Source: Acinetobacter genomosp. 15BJ (GTDB lineage Bacteria > Pseudomonadota > Gammaproteobacteria > Pseudomonadales > Moraxellaceae). Taken from it: a stretch of DNA of 64,000 bases. A program made the position numbers and the translations under genes. Of this stretch, positions 42,101-49,028 are shown piece after piece (the first letter of the stretch is position 1; each line of letters begins with the position of its first letter). The DNA is taken from positions 186,001 to 250,000 of the forward strand of contig NZ_KE007351.1 in the NCBI RefSeq assembly GCF_000400715.1, given 5' to 3'. A model generated the notes under the pieces. The model was not told the origin of the DNA, made no database searches, and saw only the letters and a program-made list of their open reading frames with translations.

Positions 42101-43256
42101 ATAAGTTTTCAGCAGCTTCTTTTGTTGGTGGCTCGCCTGGACGCATTACTTTATAGATTTCAACAAGTGCTTCTTCACGACCTGTTGTAGTATCTGCACG
42201 TAATGTATCTGCAACGAAAGAGCCACGATCGATGTCATTGGTGAATAGGATGTTAAACTGTTTAACACCACCTTCAGCCAACTTCACTAAGATTTCATGG
42301 CTAAGCACAGTATTCGCAGCAATTACATCACCATTTTTCAATGGAATGTCTTCAGCTGTAATACGCTCATATAAATATTCATCAGGTACAGAAAGCTTCG
42401 CTAAGTTAGCAGCTTCCATTTGGCGTACATGACGTGCATTAATACGTTTACCTTGTTCAACGATCGCTTTACCATCATTGTCTAAGATATCAAATTGCGC
42501 CATTTCACCACGTAAGCGATCTGGAACGAGGTCAATCTGATAGCTACCCATATCAAGATATACAGGTACTTTTTCGTAGAACAAATTCAAGATCTGTTCG
42601 TTGCTGTAATTTAAGGCACGTAAAACCACCGTTGCCAATAATTTACGACGACGGTCAATACGTACAAAGACTAAATCTTTGGCATCAAATTCAAAGTCTA
42701 ACCATGAGCCACGGTAAGGAATAATACGTGCTGAATACAACACTTTACCGCTTGAGTGGGTTTTACCCTTGTCATGGTCAAAGAATACGCCTGGTGAACG
42801 GTGTAATTGAGATACGATTACACGCTCTGTACCGTTGATAACGAAAGTACCGTTATCTGTCATGAGTGGCATTTCACCCATGTAAACTTCTTGTTCACGA
42901 ACGTCTTTAATTGATTTCGTTTCACGATCTTTAATGATCAAACGAATTTTTACGCGCATTGGTGCTGCATAAGTTGAACCACGTAAAATACATTCACGTA
43001 CGTCAAACTCAGGCTTACCAAGACTATACTCAACAAATTCTAAAGCAGCATTGCCAGAATAACTTTCAATAGGAAAAACTGAACGAAATGCGGCTTGGAG
43101 ACCGATATCTTCGCGATTTTTTGGAGTTTTACCGCCTTGTAAGAATGTACGGTACGAATCGACCTGAATCGAAAGTAAGTACGGTGCTTCCATTACGTGG
43201 GGCAATTTACCAAAATTCTTACGGATCCGTTTCTTTTCGGTATATGAGTATGCCAT
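39168..43256 (-). CDS. rpoB: RNA polymerase subunit beta RpoB
   Basis: Second largest RNA polymerase subunit. The 1362 residues are full length. The rifampicin region (about 515-545) reads [20 protein letters not shown], then [10 protein letters not shown], with the wild-type residues equivalent to E. coli D516, H526 and S531, so no resistance mutation is evident. The DVHQTHYGR stretch has Gln where E. coli has Pro552, which I believe is usual in Acinetobacter. The C-terminal clamp ends in [11 protein letters not shown]. It is preceded by a 309-base leader after rplL with attenuator-like structures. Confidence 0.99.
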   Translation of the reverse strand: [1362 protein letters not shown]

Positions 43257-43368
43257 CTGGAGTCCTCGGAAAGTAAACTAAACCCGCCTGCAGAACGGGT
43301 CTAGAAGGAATTACGCAGGCCGATATGGCCACCACTGTTTACAAATGCTGCAATTTTTAGTGGTATTA

Positions 43369-43416
43369 AAACGCTTAACAATATTTTTATAAGCAAAAAA
43401 ATATTGGTAAGCGTTT
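43369..43416 (-). other. Long stem, candidate RNase III processing site
   Basis: Arms AAACGCTTA (43369-43377) and TAAGCGTTT (43408-43416), then CAATATTTTT (43379-43388) and AAAAATATTG (43397-43406), form a 19-bp stem with one A-G mismatch and an 8-base loop. The length suits RNase III cleavage; in E. coli such a site separates rplL from rpoB mRNA. Confidence 0.55.
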
Positions 43417-43492
43417 GATTTTATGTATTTTGTCTAAATAATACGCACATCAAACGTAAAACTAACAAAAAACGAGCCGATTATTGTAACGC

Positions 43493-43523
43493 AAAAAGGC
43501 TGATGACCCAAGAGCCATCAGCC
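43493..43523 (-). terminator. Partial terminator (attenuator) after rplL
   Basis: Perfect 8-bp stem GGCTGATG (43498-43505) / CATCAGCC (43516-43523), followed on the minus strand by five T. It must be leaky because rpoBC lies downstream. Confidence 0.75.
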
Positions 43524-43530
43524 ATTTTTT

Positions 43531-43557
43531 GGAGCCGATTTTCAAAAAATCGACTCC
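43531..43557 (-). other. Stable hairpin just after the rplL stop
   Basis: Twelve-bp stem GGAGCCGATTTT (43531-43542) / AAAATCGACTCC (43546-43557), loop of 3, eight bases after the rplL stop. It may protect the 3' end of the ribosomal-protein mRNA. Confidence 0.7.
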
Positions 43558-43565
43558 CTACAGCA

Positions 43566-43931
43566 TTACTTAAGTGTAACTGTAGCACCAGCTTCTTCAA
43601 GCTTCTTCTTAAGTTCTTCGCCTTCTTCTTTAGAAACGCCTTCTTTAAGAACTGCAGGAGCGCCTTCAACAAGATCTTTAGCTTCTTTAAGACCAAGGCC
43701 AGTAGCTTCACGAACTGCTTTAATTACAGCAACTTTGTTAGCACCGAAAGAAGTCAACTCTACGTTGAATTCAGTTTGTTCTTCAACAGCAGCAGCAGCT
43801 GGACCAGCAGCAACAGCTACAGCAGCAGCAGATACGTTGAATTTTTCTTCGAAAGCAGAAATAAGTTCAACAAGTTCAAGAACAGTTTTTTCAGCAACTG
43901 CGTTTAAGATTTCTTCGTTTGTTAAAGCCAT
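43566..43931 (-). CDS. rplL: 50S ribosomal protein L7/L12
   Basis: Stalk protein present in multiple copies; it recruits and stimulates translation GTPases. The 121 residues have an N-terminal dimerisation domain (MALTNEEILNAVAEK to about 32), an Ala/Val-rich hinge (about 33-52), and a C-terminal factor-binding domain with GLGLKEAKDLVEGAP (about 76-90). It follows rplJ after 48 bases and ends before attenuator hairpins. Confidence 0.98.
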   Translation of the reverse strand: MALTNEEILNAVAEKTVLELVELISAFEEKFNVSAAAVAVAAGPAAAAVEEQTEFNVELTSFGANKVAVIKAVREATGLGLKEAKDLVEGAPAVLKEGVSKEEGEELKKKLEEAGATVTLK

Positions 43932-43979
43932 GAGAGTAACTCCAAATGGATATTGAATGGTGTGAAAGTAGATTTAAGC

Positions 43980-44486
43980 TTAAGCAGCTTCTGACCCGTT
44001 TTTCTCTTGAAGCGCTGTAAGTAAGCGACCCAATTTCGAAATAGGAGCTTGAAGAACAGAGGCAAGCATAGTAAGCGCTTTTTCTTGGTTCGGAAGATTC
44101 GCGATAACGCTAACGTCAGCACCTTGATAAAGTTTGCCTTCAAATGCAGCAGCCTTTAATTCAAATGCTTTATTAGTTTTAGCAAATTCTTCGAACAAGC
44201 GTGCAGCTGCACCCATGTCGTCTTCAGAAGTTGAGAATGCTAAGATTGTTGGACCAACAAGGTCGTCATTCAAGATAGCGAATGGCGTATCTTGAAGAGC
44301 ACGTTTAGCTAAAGTATTACGTACAACACGTGTAGCAACACCTAGTTTACGAGCTTCAACACGAAGAGCAGTTAATTGCTCAACAGTTAAACCTTGGTAG
44401 TCAGCAACAACGGCAGCGAACGCTGTAGAAGCAATTTCACTTACTTCAGCAACGATCTGTTTTTTGTCTTCGATAAGAAGAGCCAT
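43980..44486 (-). CDS. rplJ: 50S ribosomal protein L10
   Basis: Base of the ribosomal stalk; it anchors L7/L12 dimers. 168 residues, with an rRNA-binding N-terminal domain (KKQIVAEVSEIASTAFAAVVADYQGL) and a C-terminal L12-binding helix (ISKLGRLLTALQEK). The ATG at 44486 has AGGAGG 7 bases upstream; an in-frame start 10 codons earlier is not needed. A structured leader precedes it, consistent with autogenous control by the L10-L12 complex. Confidence 0.97.
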   Translation of the reverse strand: MALLIEDKKQIVAEVSEIASTAFAAVVADYQGLTVEQLTALRVEARKLGVATRVVRNTLAKRALQDTPFAILNDDLVGPTILAFSTSEDDMGAAARLFEEFAKTNKAFELKAAAFEGKLYQGADVSVIANLPNQEKALTMLASVLQAPISKLGRLLTALQEKNGSEAA

Positions 44487-44735
44487 CGTAAAACCTCCTA
44501 ACGGTGATTTATGCACTCATACGAGTGCACTCCCAATTCGTAAGCCCTATTCAGACTTACACGCGGAGGAGCAACAAATCACACCACCGCGTCTACTCAG
44601 ACTGGATGATTAAGAAAAACATTCGAAAATATTTCTCGCCTGAGGTCTTTGACGCTGATAAACATTCATTTATCAATTCAAAGTTTGCTTAGACTTCCTC
44701 AAAGAGAAAATCTAAGGCTTCAAAATTCTTACTAA
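44487..44735 (-). ncRNA. L10 leader (autoregulatory mRNA structure)
   Basis: 249 bases between rplA and rplJ. In transcript order a helix with arms CGCGG (44587-44591 read in reverse) and CCGCG (44562-44566) encloses GUGG and GCUCCUC strands, resembling the kink-turn helix bound by L10-(L12)4. Near the ribosome-binding site a 7-bp hairpin TGCACTC/GAGTGCA (44512-44529) could mask initiation. Position and layout match the L10 leader family; I have not run a covariance search. Confidence 0.65.
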
Positions 44736-45431
44736 TTACTTAGAAACGTTGCTTACGTCAACGATCAAACCAGGACCCATAGTTGAGCTCAAAGTGATCT
44801 TTTTAACGTATACACCTTTAGAAGTTGCAGGCTTTAACTTTTTCAAGTCTGCAATTAAAGTTTCAACGTTTTGACGTACAGCTTCTTCGCTAAAGCCAAG
44901 TTGGCCGATCGCAGCGTGGATAATACCCGCTTTGTCTACACGGTAACGTGCTTGACCAGATTTAGCATTCTTAACCGCGTTAGCAACGTCAGGCGTTACT
45001 GTACCCACTTTCGGGTTTGGCATTAAGCCACGTGGACCAAGAATCGTACCAAGCTTACCAACAACGCGCATTGCATCAGGAGCAGCAATAACTACGTCGA
45101 AATCAAGGTTTCCGCCTTGAATGCTTTCAGCAAGGTCATCAAAACCAACGATATCAGCACCAGCAGCTTTCGCAGCTTCAGCAGCAGCACCTTGAGCAAA
45201 TACTGCAACACGTACAGTTTTACCAGTACCCGCAGGTAAAGTTGTAGCACCACGAACAACCTGATCAGATTTACGCGGGTCTACACCAAGGTTTACAGCG
45301 ATATCTAAAGATTCTTTGAACTTCGCAGCTGGAAGGCTGTTAAGAACTTGTACTGCTTCTTCCAAAGTATAAACTTTGTTTGCTTCTACAGCAGCAGCAA
45401 TGGCTTTTTGACGTTTAGTTAACTTTGCCAT
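44736..45431 (-). CDS. rplA: 50S ribosomal protein L1
   Basis: Binds 23S rRNA at the mobile L1 stalk and represses translation of the rplK-rplA mRNA. The 231 residues are full length, with the family motif IVGFDDLAESIQGG (about 94) and the GPRGLMPNPKVGTVT segment (about 130-144). It starts three bases after the rplK stop, so translation is coupled. Confidence 0.98.
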   Translation of the reverse strand: MAKLTKRQKAIAAAVEANKVYTLEEAVQVLNSLPAAKFKESLDIAVNLGVDPRKSDQVVRGATTLPAGTGKTVRVAVFAQGAAAEAAKAAGADIVGFDDLAESIQGGNLDFDVVIAAPDAMRVVGKLGTILGPRGLMPNPKVGTVTPDVANAVKNAKSGQARYRVDKAGIIHAAIGQLGFSEEAVRQNVETLIADLKKLKPATSKGVYVKKITLSSTMGPGLIVDVSNVSK

Positions 45432-45434
45432 GTC

Positions 45435-45863
45435 TTATAGCTCCACTTCCAAGCCCATAGAACGTGCAGAACCAGCAATGGTACGCACACGAGCGTCTAA
45501 ATCAGCACCAGTTAAATCTGGTTCTTTAGTAGTCGCGATTTCTTCTAACTGAGCACGAGTCAACTTACCAACTTTAGTTTTGTTAGGTACAGAAGAACCC
45601 TTTTGAATACCAGCAGCTTTCTTAAGAAGAATAGATGCAGGTGGAGTTTTCATGATGAAAGTGAACGACTTATCGTTGTACACAGTGATCACGACAGGAA
45701 TTGGCAAACCAACTTCAAGTTTTTGTGTAGCAGCATTGAATTCTTTACAGAATGCCATGATGTTTACACCACGTTGACCCAAAGCAGGACCAATTGGTGG
45801 AGATGGATTCGCTTTACCAGCTGGAACTTGCAGCTTGATATAGCCGTCAATCTTCTTAGCCAT
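45435..45863 (-). CDS. rplK: 50S ribosomal protein L11
   Basis: Forms the GTPase-associated centre with L10/L12 and is needed for RelA activation. 142 residues. The N-terminal domain has KLQVPAGKANPSPPIGPALGQRGVNIMAFCKEFN (about 11-44), and the C-terminal rRNA-binding domain ends in AGSARSMGLEVEL. It is first of the rplKA pair; its leader is the likely L1 target. Confidence 0.98.
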   Translation of the reverse strand: MAKKIDGYIKLQVPAGKANPSPPIGPALGQRGVNIMAFCKEFNAATQKLEVGLPIPVVITVYNDKSFTFIMKTPPASILLKKAAGIQKGSSVPNKTKVGKLTRAQLEEIATTKEPDLTGADLDARVRTIAGSARSMGLEVEL

Positions 45864-45902
45864 TGAAAATTACCTCTGGGTACAGACGCCGCTAGGCTCC
45901 CC

Positions 45903-45956
45903 AAAAAATTAAACAACACCGAAGTGTTAGAACAACAATGCCCGATCAGATCGGGC
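45903..45956 (-). terminator. Terminator/attenuator between nusG and rplK
   Basis: Two structures in transcript order: GCCCGATC (45940-45947) / GATCGGGC (45949-45956), then a 5-bp stem AACAC (45915-45919) / GTGTT (45924-45928) with a stable tetraloop (UUCG on the minus strand) and the T-run TTTAATTTTTT. It separates secE-nusG from the ribosomal genes, as in E. coli. Confidence 0.7.
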
Positions 45957-45975
45957 GCTTCTCAACCGACGCAGA

Positions 45976-46509
45976 TTAAATCGTTTTTTCGACTTGGCGA
46001 AACTCGAGTTCAACCTGAGTTGGTCGATTAAATACATTAATCGTCAACGTTAAACGTGACTTTTCGTATTGAACTTCCTCCACGACCCCTTTAAAGTCAG
46101 TGAACGGACCGTCAACAACGAGCAATTCTTCACCAGGTTCAAACATCGTCTTAGGACGAGGTGCTTCACCTGTATTACGCACACGAGCAAGGATCGCATC
46201 AGCTTCACGTTGTGAAATCGGCGCTGGTTTCTCTGGTGTACCACCAATAAAACCAAGAACTTTGGGACACTCTTTTACAATGTGCCAAGTATCATCATTC
46301 ATTTCCATTTCGACTAATACATAGCCAGGAAAGAATTTACGCTCAGATTTACGCTTCTTACCATCCTTCATTTCCACTACTTCTTCAGTAGGGACAAGGA
46401 CTTCACCAAAGCTTTCAGCAACAGTACTACGCTGAATTCGATCATTAAGCGAACGCATCACTTGTTTTTCAAAGCCTGAATAGGCATGAATAATATACCA
46501 ACGTTTCAT
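45976..46509 (-). CDS. nusG: Transcription antitermination/elongation factor NusG
   Basis: Binds RNA polymerase and couples it to Rho or to the ribosome. The 177 residues have the NGN domain (MKRWYIIHAYSGFEKQV; FPGYVLVEM at about 60) and a C-terminal KOW domain (GPFTDFKGVVEEVQYEKSRLTL, about 130-152). The ATG at 46509, with GGGTAAG upstream inside the end of secE, gives the conserved start; an in-frame TTG five codons earlier is not used. Eight bases separate it from secE. Confidence 0.97.
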   Translation of the reverse strand: MKRWYIIHAYSGFEKQVMRSLNDRIQRSTVAESFGEVLVPTEEVVEMKDGKKRKSERKFFPGYVLVEMEMNDDTWHIVKECPKVLGFIGGTPEKPAPISQREADAILARVRNTGEAPRPKTMFEPGEELLVVDGPFTDFKGVVEEVQYEKSRLTLTINVFNRPTQVELEFRQVEKTI

Positions 46510-46516
46510 CGCGTTC

Positions 46517-46957
46517 TTACCCAATAATTAACTTAATAAACCAACCTAACCCGTAGTCGAAACACCATAAAACCAATGATGCAACAAGTACAACCAAGAG
46601 AACTTGCCACGATGTCGTGATCGTCTCTTGTTTTGTTGGCCAGGTCACTCGACGCAGTTCAATTCGCGCATCTTGCAATAAACGCACAAAGCCTTTGCCT
46701 TGATGGGTGGCGTATAATAAACCTAAAGCGACTACGACACAAGCCAAAATCACCCCAACACGCACCCAAATATCATTTGCTGGCGCCCAATAGGCAGGTA
46801 AATGCTGATTTACCAATGCTGAACCGACTAATAAAGCTATAGCAATCAACCATAAGACAACATCTAGTGGTGAACCAGAACTTACAACTTCTGCAACATT
46901 ATTTCTTTGAGGGATTGGCGCGTCGCTTAATGCGTCACGCGATTTATCATTCGACAT
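46517..46957 (-). CDS. secE: Preprotein translocase subunit SecE
   Basis: Essential SecYEG subunit. At 146 residues it is long for a bacterial SecE and, like the E. coli form, has three hydrophobic helices (about 30-50, 58-80 and 115-140). The conserved amphipathic segment ELRRVTWPTKQETITTSWQVL (about 101-121) identifies the family. The polar N-terminus (about 1-25) is low in similarity. It is co-transcribed with nusG. Confidence 0.95.
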   Translation of the reverse strand: MSNDKSRDALSDAPIPQRNNVAEVVSSGSPLDVVLWLIAIALLVGSALVNQHLPAYWAPANDIWVRVGVILACVVVALGLLYATHQGKGFVRLLQDARIELRRVTWPTKQETITTSWQVLLVVLVASLVLWCFDYGLGWFIKLIIG

Positions 46958-46986
46958 TTTTTTACTCGTCGTAGAATTCGCGACTT

Positions 46987-46992
46987 ATTATA
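46987..46992 (-). promoter_or_regulatory. -10 box upstream of secE
   Basis: Minus-strand TATAAT (complement of 46987-46992), about 30 bases before the secE ATG. The -35 region (about 16 bases further upstream) is poor. It would let secE-nusG be expressed independently of tuf. Confidence 0.4.
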
Positions 46993-47033
46993 TGACAACT
47001 CAGCCAGAATTAAGCTTTTTTATTTAAAAAAAG

Positions 47034-47109
47034 TGGCAGGCCAGGAGGGACTCGAACCCCCAACATTCGGTTTTGGAGACCGACGCTCTACCAATTGAAC
47101 TACTGACCT
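47034..47109 (-). tRNA. tRNA-Trp (anticodon CCA)
   Basis: 76 nt including an encoded CCA tail. The acceptor stem AGGTCAG/CTGGCCT has one G-U pair, the T-loop reads GTTCGAGTC, and the anticodon loop CTCCAAA gives anticodon CCA. It lies between tuf and secE, where Pseudomonas and Acinetobacter keep trpT. Confidence 0.97.
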
Positions 47110-47116
47110 AACGTAC

Positions 47117-47142
47117 AAATCGAAAGCCGGAGCTTTCGATTT
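47117..47142 (-). other. Hairpin between tuf and tRNA-Trp
   Basis: Perfect 11-bp stem AAATCGAAAGC (47117-47127) / GCTTTCGATTT (47132-47142), loop of 4. The minus-strand T-run is short, so it is either a partial terminator of tuf or a processing signal ahead of the tRNA. Confidence 0.6.
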
Positions 47143-47165
47143 GAGTGTAACACATGGTATTAGGC

Positions 47166-48356
47166 TTATGCAGTTACTTTAGCAACAACACCAGCGCCTA
47201 CAGTACGACCACCTTCACGGATCGCAAAACGTAGACCTGGGTCCATTGCGATCGGGTGGATTAACTCTACTGACATCTCAACGTTGTCACCAGGCATTAC
47301 CATTTCTACGCCATCTTGTAATTTGATCGCGCCAGTTACGTCAGTTGTACGGAAGTAGAACTGTGGACGGTAACCGTTAAGGAATGGAGTATGACGACCA
47401 CCTTCTTCTTTAGAAAGTACGTATACTTCTGCATCGAATTTAGTGTGCGGCTTGATTGTACCTGGCTTAGCAAGTACTTGACCACGTTGTACGTCTTCAC
47501 GCTTAGTACCACGTAAAAGAACACCACAGTTCTCGCCTGCACGACCTTCGTCAAGCAATTTACGGAACATTTCTACGCCAGTTACAGTCGTTTTAACCGT
47601 ATCTTTGATACCTACGATTTCAACTTCTTCACCAACTTTTACGATACCAGCTTCTACACGACCAGTTACTACTGTACCACGGCCTGAGATAGAGAATACG
47701 TCTTCGATTGGCATCAAGAATGCTTTGTCGATAGCACGTTCTGGTTCTGGAATGTAAGAATCAAGTGCAGCAACTAAGTCGATTACAGCTTGTTCGCCAT
47801 AAGGACCATCGTTACCGTTTAATGCTTGAAGAGCTGAACCACGGATGATTGGAGTGTCATCACCTGGGAAGTCATAAGTAGAAAGAAGTTCACGAACTTC
47901 CATTTCTACTAATTCAAGTAATTCTTCATCATCAACAAGGTCACACTTGTTCAAGAATACGATGATGTAAGGTACACCAACCTGACGTGAAAGAAGGATG
48001 TGTTCACGAGTTTGTGGCATTGGACCATCAGTCGCAGCACATACAAGGATCGCGCCGTCCATCTGAGCAGCACCAGTAATCATGTTTTTAACATAATCGG
48101 CGTGGCCCGGGCAGTCTACGTGAGCGTAGTGACGGATTGGAGAATCGTATTCTACGTGTGAAGTATTAATTGTAATACCACGTGCTTTTTCTTCAGGAGC
48201 TGAGTCGATTTGTGAGTAATCTTTCGCTTCACCGCCGTAAGTTTTTGCACAAATAGTTGCAATCGCAGCAGTTAAAGTTGTTTTACCATGGTCAACGTGA
48301 CCAATTGTACCCACGTTTACGTGTGGTTTATTACGTTCAAACTTAGCCTTAGCCAT
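47166..48356 (-). CDS. tuf: Elongation factor Tu
   Basis: GTPase that delivers aminoacyl-tRNA to the ribosome. The 396 residues are full length, with G1 GHVDHGKTT (about 18-26), the switch I Thr in ARGITINTSHVEY (about 59-71), G3 DCPGHADY (about 81-88) and G4 NKCD (about 136-139). The kirromycin-site region and domain II/III boundary look normal. It is co-transcribed with the four tRNA genes upstream. A second tuf copy, usual in this group, would lie elsewhere. Confidence 0.99.
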   Translation of the reverse strand: MAKAKFERNKPHVNVGTIGHVDHGKTTLTAAIATICAKTYGGEAKDYSQIDSAPEEKARGITINTSHVEYDSPIRHYAHVDCPGHADYVKNMITGAAQMDGAILVCAATDGPMPQTREHILLSRQVGVPYIIVFLNKCDLVDDEELLELVEMEVRELLSTYDFPGDDTPIIRGSALQALNGNDGPYGEQAVIDLVAALDSYIPEPERAIDKAFLMPIEDVFSISGRGTVVTGRVEAGIVKVGEEVEIVGIKDTVKTTVTGVEMFRKLLDEGRAGENCGVLLRGTKREDVQRGQVLAKPGTIKPHTKFDAEVYVLSKEEGGRHTPFLNGYRPQFYFRTTDVTGAIKLQDGVEMVMPGDNVEMSVELIHPIAMDPGLRFAIREGGRTVGAGVVAKVTA

Positions 48357-48455
48357 TTTGATTTTCCTCGTTTACGTCGACACCAGTTTAGAGAAAAACA
48401 ACCCTGAAAAACCTTCTTTATCGACATTCGCCTAAAAAACTAGACACCTAATACT

Positions 48456-48482
48456 TGAAAAGCAGACTATAATAGCCTGCTT
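48456..48482 (-). other. Hairpin between tRNA-Thr and tuf
   Basis: Ten-bp stem (one G-U pair) AAGCAGACTA (48460-48469) / TAGCCTGCTT (48473-48482), loop of 3, followed on the minus strand by TTTTC. It may be a partial terminator or a processing stem in the tRNA-tuf leader. Confidence 0.5.
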
Positions 48483-48520
48483 CTTTAAAAACTTGTGGAA
48501 TAACCACTAAACTGTATATC

Positions 48521-48595
<75 letters not shown>

Positions 48596-48606
48596 GACAT
48601 CTTCGA

Positions 48607-48682
48607 TGGAGCGGGAGACGAGGATCGAACTCGCGACATGCAGCTTGGAAGGCTGCCACTCTACCAACTGAGTTACTCCCGC
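48607..48682 (-). tRNA. tRNA-Gly (anticodon TCC)
   Basis: 76 nt with encoded CCA. The acceptor stem is GCGGGAG/CTCCCGC, the T-loop GTTCGATCC and the anticodon TCC. Equivalent to E. coli glyT. Confidence 0.97.
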
Positions 48683-48715
48683 ATGTTGGTACTGACCACT
48701 TCAATCGAAGTTAGA

Positions 48716-48799
48716 TGGTGGTGAGAGAAGGATTCGAACCTTCGAAACTTTCGTAGCAGAGTTACAGTCTGCCCCCTTTGGCCGCTCGGGAATCTCACC
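48716..48799 (-). tRNA. tRNA-Tyr (anticodon GTA)
   Basis: 84 nt with a long variable arm and encoded CCA. The acceptor stem is GGTGAGA/TCTCACC and the anticodon loop CTGTAAC. Equivalent to E. coli tyrU. Confidence 0.97.
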
Positions 48800-48853
48800 A
48801 TATCACACTTACACAGTGCTGTTCTTTTACTTTATACTACCACACTTTTAAGA

Positions 48854-48929
<76 letters not shown>

Positions 48930-48971
48930 TCTTTCTTAGTGTTTCGTACGTTTCGTATCGGAACGGTGTGC

Positions 48972-48999
48972 AGTTTAGCAAAACTCTGAATCGATGCAA
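48972..48999 (-). promoter_or_regulatory. Stable-RNA promoter of the tRNA-tuf operon
   Basis: Minus strand TTGCAT (complement of 48994-48999), 16 bases, TAAACT (complement of 48972-48977), then GCACACCG. A GC-rich discriminator right after the -10 box is typical of promoters under stringent control. It lies about 36 bases before the first tRNA. Confidence 0.6.
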
Positions 49000-49028
49000 G
49001 TGCTTTTTTCAAAAAAATCGCTAAAAAC

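Larger units (their letters stand above)
43257..43565 (-). promoter_or_regulatory. rplL-rpoB intercistronic regulatory region
   Basis: 309 bases without a gene. In transcript order there are two adjacent hairpins right after rplL and then a long 19-bp stem nearer to rpoB, each listed separately. This mirrors the E. coli rplL-rpoB attenuator plus RNase III processing site, which sets RNA polymerase subunit levels below those of ribosomal proteins. Confidence 0.75.

Noticed and set aside
43503..43907. 134-codon plus-strand open frame opposite rplL
   Set aside because: Phe/Asn/Ser-rich antisense of the Lys/Glu/Ala-rich ribosomal protein; typical shadow frame.
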